From Triplophysa rosa (taxonomy: Eukaryota > Chordata > Actinopteri > Cypriniformes > Nemacheilidae), in assembly GCF_024868665.1 (NCBI RefSeq), contig NC_079895.1, positions 4,738,154 through 4,802,153 of the forward strand: a DNA stretch of 64,000 nt, written 5' to 3'. The notes beneath the pieces were generated by a model. It was not told the DNA's origin, did no database searches, and saw only the letters and a program-made list of their open reading frames with translations. Position 1 is the first letter of the stretch, and each line of letters begins with the position of its first letter. Of the stretch, positions 44,401-57,000 are shown piece after piece. The position numbers were made by a program, and so were the translations under genes.

Positions 44401-47400
44401 GGGTAATGCTGTCAGCTCTGGAAAACTCTCTGTTGAGCCAACTGGACCAGCACAGACACTTTATCCTCAACCAGGAGCAGTTCAAAGAATCCGGTAGGTT
44501 CCTGCTGATCAGAACATTCAGAAAATGCCATTGGTTTGAAATTTGACCCCTGAAAATAGCATCTGAATCTAAATCTATTCCAAACAATAACATTTTTCAG
44601 GTCCACTTCACCACGTTCTACAAGTCGTTCACCTGGGCGCTCACCTGCTCGTAGACTTGATGACACAGATGAGGCCCAGCTGGAAAGACTGTACAAGCCT
44701 GTGTTTGTACAGAAGCCATCATCCTTCAAGTGCTCTGAGGGACAGACTGCACGATTTGATCTTAAAGTAGTAGGAAGACCTATGCCTGACACCTACTGGT
44801 TCCACAACGGTAAGTGATTTGGGTTGCAGAGGCTTGGTGGATATGTGCATTTCCAATGCAATATTGTGTTATAATGATGACTGTACATTTATGTCTTTAA
44901 ATTTGTATTACAGGACAACAAGTGGTTAACGACTACACCCACAAGATTGTGATAAAGGAGGATGGAACTCAGTCGATGATTGTGATTCCTGCCATGCCTC
45001 ATGATTCTGGAGAGTGGACTGTTGTTGCTCAGAACAGAGCTGGAAAAACTTCTGTATCCATCACTCTTACAGTTGAAGGTATAATGTGTTATGTTTCTAA
45101 AATAGACTTTGTCATTTAAAGCAAACTGCATTAAATAACGTTTGTACACGGTTTTTGATTGCAGCCAAGGAAAACTTGGTGAGACCCCAGTTTGTTGAGA
45201 AGCTAAGAAACATCAGCGTTAAAGAGGGTACTTTGGTTGAGCTGGCTGTTAAAGCCATTGGCAATCCTATTCCTGATATTGTCTGGCTGAAGAACAGTGA
45301 CATCATCTCCCCGCACAAACACCCAAACATCAAGTAAGTTATGATAATAATTAACTTTCTTTTCAGATTTTGTTTGCTTTTCCATTTTCACCTTATTGCA
45401 ATGAAACTTTTTTTTGTTTATTAGGGTTGAGGGTGGTAGAGGGGAGGCTTGTTTTAAGATTCCCTCAAGCTCAGGATCTGACAGCGCCTGGTACACAGCT
45501 ACTGCCATTAACAAAGCTGGCAGAGATACCACTCGCTGCAGAGTCAATGTGGAGGTGGACGCTGTCCAACCTCAGCCTGAGAAAAAGCTGGTCATTCCCA
45601 AGGGAACTTACAAGGCCAAAGAAATTGCTGCACCAGAGTTGGAGCCACTGCATCTTCGCTACGGCCAGGAACAATGGGAAGAGGGTGATCTCTATGACAA
45701 AGAGAAGCAACAGAAGCCACACTTCAAAAAGAAGCTGACCTCAGTTAGACTGAAGCGATTTGGACCTGCACACTTTGAGTGTAGACTGACCCCTATTGGT
45801 GACCCAACCATGATTGTTGAGTGGCTGCATGACGGCAAGCCGCTTGCAGCTGCTAACAGACTCCGTATGGTCAATGAGTTTGGCTATTGTAGTCTTGACT
45901 ATGAAGCTGCTTATTCCAGGGACAGTGGTATCATCACTTGCAGAGCCACTAACAAGTTTGGTGTTGACCAGACCTCTGCAACGCTGATTGTGAAGGACGA
46001 GAAGAGTCTGGTGGAGGAGAGCCAGTTGCCAGAAGGAAGGAGAGGACAAAGAATCGATGAAATCGAACGCATTGCTCATGAGGGTGGCCCCTCAGGAGTC
46101 ACCGGAGATGATGTTTTTGAGAAGACTAAACCAGAGATTGTCCTGCTTCCAGAGCCAGTAAGAGTTATGGAGGGAGAAACTGCTAAATTCCGCACTAGGG
46201 TGACAGGCTACCCGACCCCAAAAGTCAACTGGTACCTCAATGGACTTCTCATCCGCAAGAGCAAAAGATTCAGACTACAATACGATGGTATCCACTATTT
46301 GGAAATCGTAGACACCAAGTCCTATGATTCGGGAGATGTTAAAGTTGTGGCTGAAAACCCTGAAGGTGCAGTTGAATATGTTGTCAAATTTGAGATTCAG
46401 CAGAGGGAGGACTTCAGGTCAATCTTGCGCCGTGCTCCTGAGAACAAAACTCCTGCACCTGCACCGACACAAGAGCATGGCAGAGTCTCCTTTGAGGTTG
46501 TCAAAGCTGAGAAGTCATCCGAACCCTCCAAAGAACCCAAGGAAGTGGTTAAGCTGAGGAAAACTGAGAGAGTGATCCATGAGAAACTAACAGAAGAGAC
46601 AGAGGAACTAAGAAGCAAGTTTAAACGTAGGACCCAGGAAGGCTACTATGAAGCAATAACTGCAGTTGAGCTCAAGTCTCGCAAGAAGGACGAGTCTTAT
46701 GAGGGTATGCTGAAGAAGACAAAAGAAGAACTTCTTCATCGTAACAAAGAACTGGGGCCTGATGCTGAAATTACTAAAGAGGAGGAACAGAAACTCACCA
46801 TCCCCAAATTCAAACCAGAGAGAATTGTGCTTTCTCCAAGCATGGAGGCTCCAAAGATCACTGAAAGGATCCAGAGCCAGACAGTTTGCCTGGGAGATGA
46901 AGTACACTTCTGTTGTAGAATCACCGGTAAACCAGATCCAGAGTGTCAGTGGTTCAAGAATGGTATCATACTGGAGAAAACAGACCGGATTTACTGGTTC
47001 TGGCCAGAGGACCAAGTTTGTGAATTAGTGATCTTGAATGTCTCAGCTGAGGACTCTGCAAGTGTAATGGTCAAAGCCATGAATGTTGCTGGCGAGACCT
47101 CAAGCCATGCCTTCTTGCTGGTTCAAGGTAAAAAAAAAATGTCTTATTTGTTTCATATTCTGTATATGGTATAAATGACCCTCATTAATTCACATTTTTG
47201 CATTTTCTTTTAGCCAAGCAAGTAGTGTCATTCACAGAAGAACTAGAAGATCAAAACGCCAAAGAGAAGGACACCATGGTGACCTTTGAATGCGAGACAA
47301 ATGAGCCATTCATCAAGGTCAAATGGCTTAAAAACAATGCAGAAATTTTCTCTGGTGACAAATACAGAATGCACTCTGACAGAAAGGTGCATTTCCTATC

Positions 47401-47964
47401 TGTGCTGGTGATTGAAATGAAGGATGAAGCAGAGTACAGTTGTGTTGTTATTGACGATGACCAAATAAGAACTACTGCCACACTTTACGTTGAAGGTTTG
47501 TTTTTATCTTCCTGTCCATCAGTTAAAATCTTTCAAACACTTTTAGAGTGTTTTAAACATTGATTATATGTAAAATGTGATCTGTCATGCAGGTGCACCA
47601 CTTGAAATTTTAAAGAACCTTGAGAATACAGAAGTCCCTGAGACATACTCCGGAGAGTTTGAATGCGCTTTATCCCGTGAGGATGCTGAAGGCACCTGGT
47701 ATTTTGAGAACAAAGAAATTACTCCTAGTCTCAAATACGTTGTGTCCGCACGTCGCGGTCGCCACAGTCTTTCTGTCAAAGATGTTAAGAAGGAGGACCA
47801 AGGAAAATACACCTTCAAAGTGGGAGATCTTAAGACAAGTGCCTCCCTTAAGATGAAATGTGAGTAGACATTCTGTTTCAAACTGTGACTTGCTTATTTT
47901 AGAGTTTAAACTTTATAGTTGTTTTTAATAGTTGTTTGTTATAATGCAAAGGTCATTAAACATC

Positions 47965-48038
<74 letters not shown>

Positions 48039-51000
48039 TGTTAGTGCGCCCTGTTACTTTGATGCAAGGTCTTTCTGACCTGACGATCTGTGAGGGTGAT
48101 ATTGCCCAGCTTGAGGTGAGATTCTCTCAGGAAAATGTGGAAGGCTCATGGATGAAAAATGGTCAGGACATCTCTGCTTCCAGTAAGATTCACATGGTCA
48201 TCGACAAAGTCACCCATAAGCTTCTCATTGAAGATGCCAGCAAGGATGATGCTGGGATCTACTCATTTGTCGTTCCTGCTCAGGACATTTCTACATCTGG
48301 AAAATTGACAATTCAGAGTGAGCCATCTCATTACCATTAAACCCACGTTCAATAAATTCTCATGCAATTTTTTTATTTTTATGGACTGTTATTAATCATT
48401 TTTTGTCTTACACAGCCATCGGCTTCTTGGCACCACTTAAGGATGTGTCCACGGTGGAAGGAACTAAAGCTGTCCTTGAGGCTAAAATCTCTGCCCCTGA
48501 TATAAGTTCAATAAAATGGTACCACAATGACAAGCTATTGACAGCAAGTGATAGAGTCCAGATGGTTGTCAAAGGATCTAAACAGAGACTGGCCATAAGC
48601 AGGACCTATGCTTCAGATGAAGGACAATATAAACTGATCGTTGGCAAAGTGGACTCAACTTGTACACTTTCTGTCCAGAGTGCGTATCACTTATGATTGT
48701 TTCGTGCTGTATTCTTAAGGCTTGTGTATTTTAACTGTGTAATTTTATACTTTATTGCTTTAAAAATAATTGCTAACGATGCCATTGTTATGTGTTGTTT
48801 TAATAGAAATCAGTATTGTTAAGCACATGGAGGACTGTGTTTGCACTGAGACTCAGAATGTCACCTTCGAGGCAGAGGTATCCCACCCTGGCATTGATGC
48901 TCTTTGGACTTTCAAGAATCAACCTTTAAAATCAGGGGCAAAGTACAAGATCCAGTCCAAAGGTACACACCACAGCCTCACTGTTTTGAACGCCATGAAG
49001 GACGAGGAGGGAGAGTACGTCTTTATGGCTGGTGAGAAGGAATCCAGAGCAAAGCTTATCGTATCAGGTACGTAGATATTCAGGTTGCATTTTAATAACA
49101 ATATTTAATCCTGCACAACAGGTGAATTTTGTCAAAGCTGTAATGTTTCTCTTATCCACTAGGTGGTGCTATAAACAGGCCACTTCATGATGTAACTGTA
49201 GCAGAATCCCAGACTGCAGAGCTGGAGTGTGAAGTTGCTAATCCTAATACAGAAGGCAAATGGCTTAAAGATGGCCATCCTGTTGACTTCAGTGATAATG
49301 TCAGGAGTGAAAGTGATGGTGCTGTCAGACGCCTAGTCATCGTCATCACTAGACCACAGGATGTTGGAGAGTACACATACCAGGTGGCAAACTCCAAGAC
49401 ATCCGCTAACTTGAAAGTTGAAGGTAAATTTAGCTAAATTTATTTTGAGTTGTTTTCTGATGCCTCTGAAGTTATTGTAATTTCATTCTTATGTTATTTC
49501 AAATATAATTTTATCCAAGCTGTTAAAATCAAGAAGACAATGAAGAACCAAACCGTTACTGAGACCCAGGAGGCAGTGTTCAGTCTTGAACTCACCCATT
49601 TAGATGTCAAAGGATCCCAGTGGATCAAGAATGGAATTGAAATTGTTCCCAGTGATAAATATGAGATAACAGTGGAAGGCATGATGCACACCCTGAAGAT
49701 CAAGAACTGCAACACCCAAGATGAATCAGTCTATGGATTCAAACTTGGAAAGCTCTCCCCTAATGCGAGACTGAATGTTGAAAGTATGTTTTAAATTCTC
49801 TGTCATTTGTGTTTACTTACAATTATTAAAGTGTATCTGCATGTATCTGCATGTATCTTATTTGATGTATTTCAATATTATTTTACGTTTTATAGCTATC
49901 AAAATTGTGAAAAAACCTAAGGATGCAACATCACTGTTGGGTGCCACAGCCTCTTTTGAGCTGAGCTTATCCCATGATGACATTCCGGTCCAGTGGATGT
50001 TCAATAATCAGGAGCTCAAGCCAAGTTCAAACATCCAAATACTGTCTGAGAGGAAGGCCCACAAACTTGTCATTCAGAGTGTTGAAGACCATATGGCAGG
50101 AGAATTTGTTGCCATGTTCGGACATTTGCAGTGCAGTGCGCATCTTCACGTTGAATGTAAGTAAATGGACAAGTTTATTTTATAGTGTTATTTATGTATG
50201 AAATTTGGTGTTCTGAATATGCTTTATTGCTGCATACATTCAGCTTTGAGGGTCACGAAACCACTGAAGAACATTGAGGTTCCAGAGACCCACGTGGCCA
50301 CATTTGAGTGTGAGGTTTCACATTTTAATGTTCCATCAGTCTGGATGAAGAATGGGAAAGAGATTGAGATGAGCGAGAAGTTTGGAATTGTGGTGCAGGG
50401 CAAACTGCATCAGTTGAAGGTTATGAACAGCAATCAAAAGGACGTTGCAGAATACACATTTGTGTGTGGAAATGACCTTGTCTCTGCTACCCTGACTGTT
50501 AACAGTGAGTAATTGTCCAATTTTTCCCCAGTCTGAAATGTGCTCCATTTCACACATGTATTTTTAAATCTTACAGCAATTATCGTCACATCCGAGCTTC
50601 AGGATCTAAATGCCAAAGAAAAAGACACTGTTACGTTTGAGGTGACTGTCAACTATGAAAGCATCACCTACAAATGGCTAAAAAATGGAGTTGAAATCCG
50701 TTCCAGCGATAGATGCCAAACTCGCTGCAAACAACTCACGCACACTCTCACAATTCGCAACGTTCACTTTGGGGATGTTGGGGAGTACAAGTTTGTTGCA
50801 GGATCTGCCGAAACATCAGCAAACCTCTTTGTTGACGGTTAGTTTTATGTTCACGGCTGCCTTTTTGGTACTAGTTTATAATGTCATGACTTTACAATTC
50901 TGAACTGTATCTGTGCTCTTCAGCTCGTGTAATTGAATTCACCAAGCACATTAAAGACATCAAGGTAACCGAGAAGAAGAAGGCTATCTTTGAATGCGAG

Positions 51001-54000
51001 CTCTCTGAGCCAAATGTCCAAGTGATGTGGATGAAGGATGGCCAGGAACTTGAAATGTCTGACAGGCATGTCTTTAGTCTTAATGTTATTTATAATTCAG
51101 ATCATTTGAAAGCTCTTAATTGTATCCATAATATCTAACTTTCCAAACATTTTAGGTTCAAGACCTCCACTGACAAAACCATACAGCGACTGATGATTCA
51201 GACAATACGCATATCTGATGCCGGCGAGTATTCTGTGGTTGCCGGTGGAAGTGTTTCAAAGGCAACACTCACAGTGGAGGGCAAGGATGTTCAGATCTCT
51301 GAACCTGCTGAGAAGGACATTACTGTAATTATCTTTTGTCTTTTTTTAATTGATTTTTTTCTTTCATGATGAAACCGTTACATGGGCACCACTTCTTTCC
51401 TCTTTTTTGCCGTGTTCTAGGTGGTTGAAAAACAAAGAGCTACATTTGAGTTTGAAGTAAATGAGGATGAGATTGAAGCCCGCTGGATGAAAAATGGTGT
51501 TGAAATTGAGTCTTTTGAGGAGAGATTCAGCTATGTGACTGTTAGGAAAACACATCGCTTGACAATTACTGAAACCTACAGAAGCGATGCTGGCGAATAT
51601 ACTTTTATTGCGGGAAAGAACAGGAGCTCTGTCAATCTACATGTCAAGAGTGAGTGAGCTTTTCTGAACAGTTCTTATATTTTATTTCAATTTAAACAAA
51701 AGCTCAATTTAATATTTTTTTACAGATACAGTATGAGTCAAAAGTTTGGAAACGCTTCACTGAAATGTTTCTAATGATCTTGAAAATGTTTTCATCTCAA
51801 GATGTATGCTTAAATGTCTGAAATTATGTTAGTAAACAAAAATATAATTGTGCCAATTTTTTTTACTAAAAACGATTTTTAAATGGATGATCAAACAATG
51901 AAGAAAAGGAGCCATGAATGGATTGTGAACTCCTTCAATTCTCAAAAGAAGCTGAATGATAAAATGCAGAGAGATTGATTTTGCAAATTCTAGTCAAAGG
52001 GTGTCATCTTTCAAGATGCTAAAAAAAACATAGTTTTGATTTATAATTTTATAACATAATTTCCACAGTTACAATTTTCCTACTTCGTAGTTTTGATGAG
52101 TTTACTATTATTCTGTTTATAGCTTAAATCATTTATTGTATTTTGATTGTGTTGGACTCATATATCTTCATTTGATCTAGTCCCTGAGCCTCCTCAGATC
52201 ATCAGGCACATGCAGCCTCTCTCTGTCGAGGCCGGAAAACCTGCACGTTTCTCCGTGGAGGTGACAGGAATCCCTCAGCCTCAGGTATCCTGGTACAAGA
52301 ACTCTCAGGCCCTGTCCTCTGGGTTCAAGTGCAAGTTCCTGAGGGAAGGTGATGAGCACATATTGTTGCTCATCGAGGTCTTCCCAGAAGACGCAGCGCA
52401 GTACAACTGTGAAGCTAAGAATGATTATGGAGTAGCCACAAGCTCTGCCACACTCAATGTGGAAGGTAAGCTTATTATTACACTTGAGAAACTGCTGGTT
52501 TGACATTCCGTCATATAATTTATGTTTTTTTAACATAACGCATGTCATTTCTTAACAGTTTCAGAAGTGGTTTCTCCAGACACTGTAGGTCCAGCATCTC
52601 CGCCATTAATCATTACATCACTTCAAGATAATTCTGTTGAAGAAGGAGAATCAGCCAAATTCCACTGCCGTGTCTCTGGAGATGGTAAGGCTTGTCATTG
52701 TAACTATTGGGGAAAAGAAAATATTTAAGAATGTTCCTAAGTGTCTGTTCTTTTCTTTTAAAGTTAACCAAGGTTTGTTTCGCTCTCGCAGATATGAAGA
52801 TCACCTGGTACTTTAGGGATAAAGAAATAGTGCAGTCAGACAACTTCAGAATGTCTCAGTTTGACGATACCTGCCAGCTCGAGATTTCCAGACCTTATAC
52901 TACCGATGCAGGAGAATATACGTGTGTCGCACGCAATACTGGAGGAATGGTTTCTTGCTCTGGAGTTTTGACAGTCAATGGTATGTGCTGTGAATGTTTT
53001 AGTCCCACTTTCTCTTCAACATCATCTTTTCAATGTCAAACAACCCGTTTGGCTTTTTGGCTTGTTATTTTGCCTAATAAATATTTTACGTGTCAAACTA
53101 AAGACTAATATGCATGATGAATATCAGCAAAGCTTGTCGCTTATCATATAGCTTAGTTTGACTCAAAATATGCACGGAAAAAAAACAATATTTTCTGTAG
53201 GGTTCACATTAGCATTGTCGACACTATTGCACAACCATCCATCAACTGACCAAAAACAGAAACCATCCTTATTTGTTGTGCATGTCAAAAGCATAAAATG
53301 CTTTTACATTTGCTCCAAACCGCATAAACATCCAAGTGCAACATACGAAAGAAAACTGCATCTTTTTCATTGAGAAGACTAACAACAGATCACAAAGCTC
53401 TTATTTATTTATTTAAAGTAAAGTGTTTTTTCTCACAGAAAAGTCATATAAATAACAATAGAAATCGAAGCCACGTTTTGCCTGCCATCATCATTGTGAG
53501 ACCTCACCAATGAAACTCTGCCATCTCTCACTCACCTGCCGCTACAATGATGATGATCTTTTAAGCTGTTAATGGCAATATGAGATTTTTTAACGTCTGA
53601 TGTTATTCTTTTTATCGCTCAGATCTCAGTGTGAGAACAGTAGGTAGGCAAAGTGTTTCGAGCTCCGGAATAACTCGTTCAGAGATGTTCACCTCCCAGA
53701 CCATGAGCGAGATTCATTCTTCCACTATGCAAACTTTCGAAAGTGTGTCTACGGTGATGATGTCCTCTACATCTGTTAAAAGCATAGAGGTCCAACAAGT
53801 GACCTCTGTGGAAGAATATTCGACGAGCCCTGTGTTGACCCTCAAAATGAGTGACATCAATGTAAATCTGGGCGACGTGGCTCAGTTCGACTGTTCCTTC
53901 AGCGGACAGCCGTTTACTCAAATTGTATGGAATCATAATGGAAGGACAATCGCAGATACAGAAAGGGTGCAGTATTTTAACGAAGGAGGGGTCATATCTC

Positions 54001-57000
54001 TCGTCATACTCAATGTCCAGCTTGGAGACCAGGGAAATTACTGCTGTACTGTTAAAAATAGAAATGGCGAGAGTCAAACTTCCGCACGGCTCACAGTAGA
54101 AGGTGGTTATAGATTTTGTTTATATCTCTGTCTGATGCTCATTTCATTCCATCCGCTTCCTGCTGGTGTTTTTTAATCTGAAATATGTTCCATGTGGTTA
54201 TAACAAGCTTTAATTTTTAATTAAATTTACAATGTAATATCCCATGTAATAATATTTAAACTGTAAATAGTGTAATCCTTTACACGCCTGGCCTAACATC
54301 ATCCTTCAATCCTACTAACCCTTTTTTTCTCTTATAATGCTAAAATATCATGCTGAATTACTGAATAATCCCTAATACATTTCCCTAACTTTATTCTCAC
54401 TCAGCTAAAGAAGCAAATCCCAACGAAACCCCCGTACCCTCCGATTCTATCAGTAAATCTTCTAAAACTGAAAATGAACAAAGTAAAAAGGCCTCTGAGC
54501 AGGAAAAGCAGGAGTCTTTACAGAATGTTGGAGACCTGGCATCAAAGTGGCAGATAAGCCGACATTACTTTCCTGATGTTATACCTTTGTTGGACCATGA
54601 CATGTACGATGCTATTGAGCCAGAGTTCCTTCTGAAACTGTCCCCAGAATTTCTTGCCAAACCAAAGAAGAGTGTTTTTCCTTGTTATGTAATCAAAGGA
54701 AGCCCCTCTCCATTCATTGTATGGCTATACAAGCAGTTGATCAATGAGGAGCCAAGGTCATACTCCTTGAAACATGATGGGCCCTTGTGCTGCTTAAATG
54801 TAAAGAATGGTTCTGGGCAAGGGGGCACAAATTCTTGCAAAGTTATCAGTGCTGCAGGAGACAAAACATGCAGCACTCAGACAGGTTGGCAACTGCATGC
54901 TTTGGTCTTTACCACCTTTAATTTTAGCCATGGGCACACATTTAAATTCTTCACTTATACATGCCCACTCTTATAAATAGAAAGAGAGGGGACAAAAGAA
55001 TGTGGCATCTCTCTCGCCCAAAAATAAAGAAAAAAATGTATGTCTATAAGAGGCTGACAGCGACTGCATTTGGACACCTATCATAGGTGTTTTCACAAGG
55101 GAGATGTGGTCCATTTTTATTGTTTGAAGGAGAAAATGGAGAACATAAAATAATAAGAAGCACAGTTAACAAAAAATATTACCAAGAAAGCACATTGTTG
55201 TCACACTTCTAATACGTGTTGGTCTTTTTCCAGTGTCCAACGTGGAAGAAGAGCCCCGTAATGAAGAGGAAATTAAAGGTAAATTTAATCTTTTTTTTAA
55301 TGAAAAGGTGTAATGTTTTGTTCATTTACGTTTTCTGTGTAACATTTCTTTATTTTTATTTAGAAATGTATAATTTTTTTATTATCTTATAGAATTGTTA
55401 TACATTACTCATTATGAACACTGTATAGTCCTATAATAAAAAGGACTTTGAAATAACTGTATGGAACCACTTTTTGTTCAGCATTTTCTACATCGACTAT
55501 ATCAACTGAGGAGGACTCTTACACAACAAGTCTTCTTTTACAAGAACAAAGCAAAACATTTGAACTTCAGCCAGAGTCTAAATTGTCATTCGAGAAAAAG
55601 CAAGAAAAGCCAGTCTTTGTCACCAAATTCTCTTCGGCAATCGCAACTGTTGGTAACACTGCAAAATTTACCGTGCTGGTGTCTGGATTTCCCAAACCAG
55701 ATATTCATTGGTACCACGATGGCCAGTTCATAAAATCCTCATCTGTTTATACATTTATCCATGAGAAAGAAAAACATACTCTTGTCATAACCAAGGTTAC
55801 AAAGGAGTTGGAGGGAGAGTATTCTTGCACAGCCAGCAACCGATTTGGAAAGTCAACGTGTACGTCCTATCTTCATGTAAAAGTGCAAGACACCAAAAAG
55901 CAAGAAGAAACTCTTGGGCAGCCTCCATATTTTATCAAAGCAATTGAATCTGTGCGGTGTAATGTTGGGGGTCATGCTCTCTTTGAATACACAGTTGCAG
56001 GGACCTCACTTCATGATGTTCAATGGTACAAAGGTGTCATTCATATGCAACCTAGTAAGTACTGTATAATTGTAAACAATACAGATGGCTCAGGCTATTT
56101 AAAGATATTGGGTACTCAACAAAGCGACAGTGGCCTTTATACTTGCAGGGCATCTAATCCCCTTGGAGAAACATCCTGTAGTGCTGATCTCATTGTATTA
56201 TTAGAGACAGTTTTACCATCACTTCCCCAAGAGCAAACAACTACACAGAAGCAGAGAAATTATAAAGTTCTTAGTACGGAAGAAGCCACTGAATCTCATT
56301 TTTTAAGCGTGAGCCTCCCTGAACAAGTCAGAGCTAGTCTTAAAGAAGAACACCAGATGATTTACACCATTGGTACCGAGGATAGGCAAACTATTACAAG
56401 TGAACAGACAGACGTCTTGCATGCTTTAGATGTAACTGCAGCCACAGCGCATGTGGAGCAGATAACACGGCAGGCTGCGTTGTTGCAATCTCACTACGTA
56501 CAGGAGGGAGTAACGGTTACCCCTGCCCAACCAAAGCCAGCGGTGGCAACTCCTCTAAAACAGCTCCACATGGCTGCAATGACCTCCGCTGTTCAAGAAA
56601 GCCAAGGCTTTACAGAGCAGCACTGCGATCGTATTTTAAGTCCAGAGGTGAAAGAGCTTGAGCCGAGTGTTCAGGCGTCTTCAAAACGCATGTCTGCCGT
56701 TTCAGAGAGTCCTACACCATTTACCATAGTAAAAGCTGAGGCTATTAAAATGCAAACAGAGGAGATGCATATAACATCAGAGCCAAAGATAGTTGTTAGC
56801 GGTGCTCAAGTTGAAACTAAATTGCCAACTCTTAAAGAGGAATACAGAAAAATTCAAAGTCCTGAGGAGGAAAGAAGCTACAGGGTTACTGAAGGGGTTA
56901 AGTTACTATATTCCACAATATCATCTGAGAATGTAACACTTGCAGAGGCTCATACTTCTGAGCTGTCATCTGTAGAGTCCACTGAATGTTTAGCAGAAAA

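Noticed and set aside
47967..48034. Coding Val-Cys repeat read through the TG run
   Set aside because: The open frame is only the translation of the microsatellite; the acceptor at 48044 excludes it.
51726..52080. Tc1/mariner-like element in the I13-I14 intron
   Set aside because: The start (cagtatgagtcaaaagtttg) is suggestive, but I could not find a matching inverted end.
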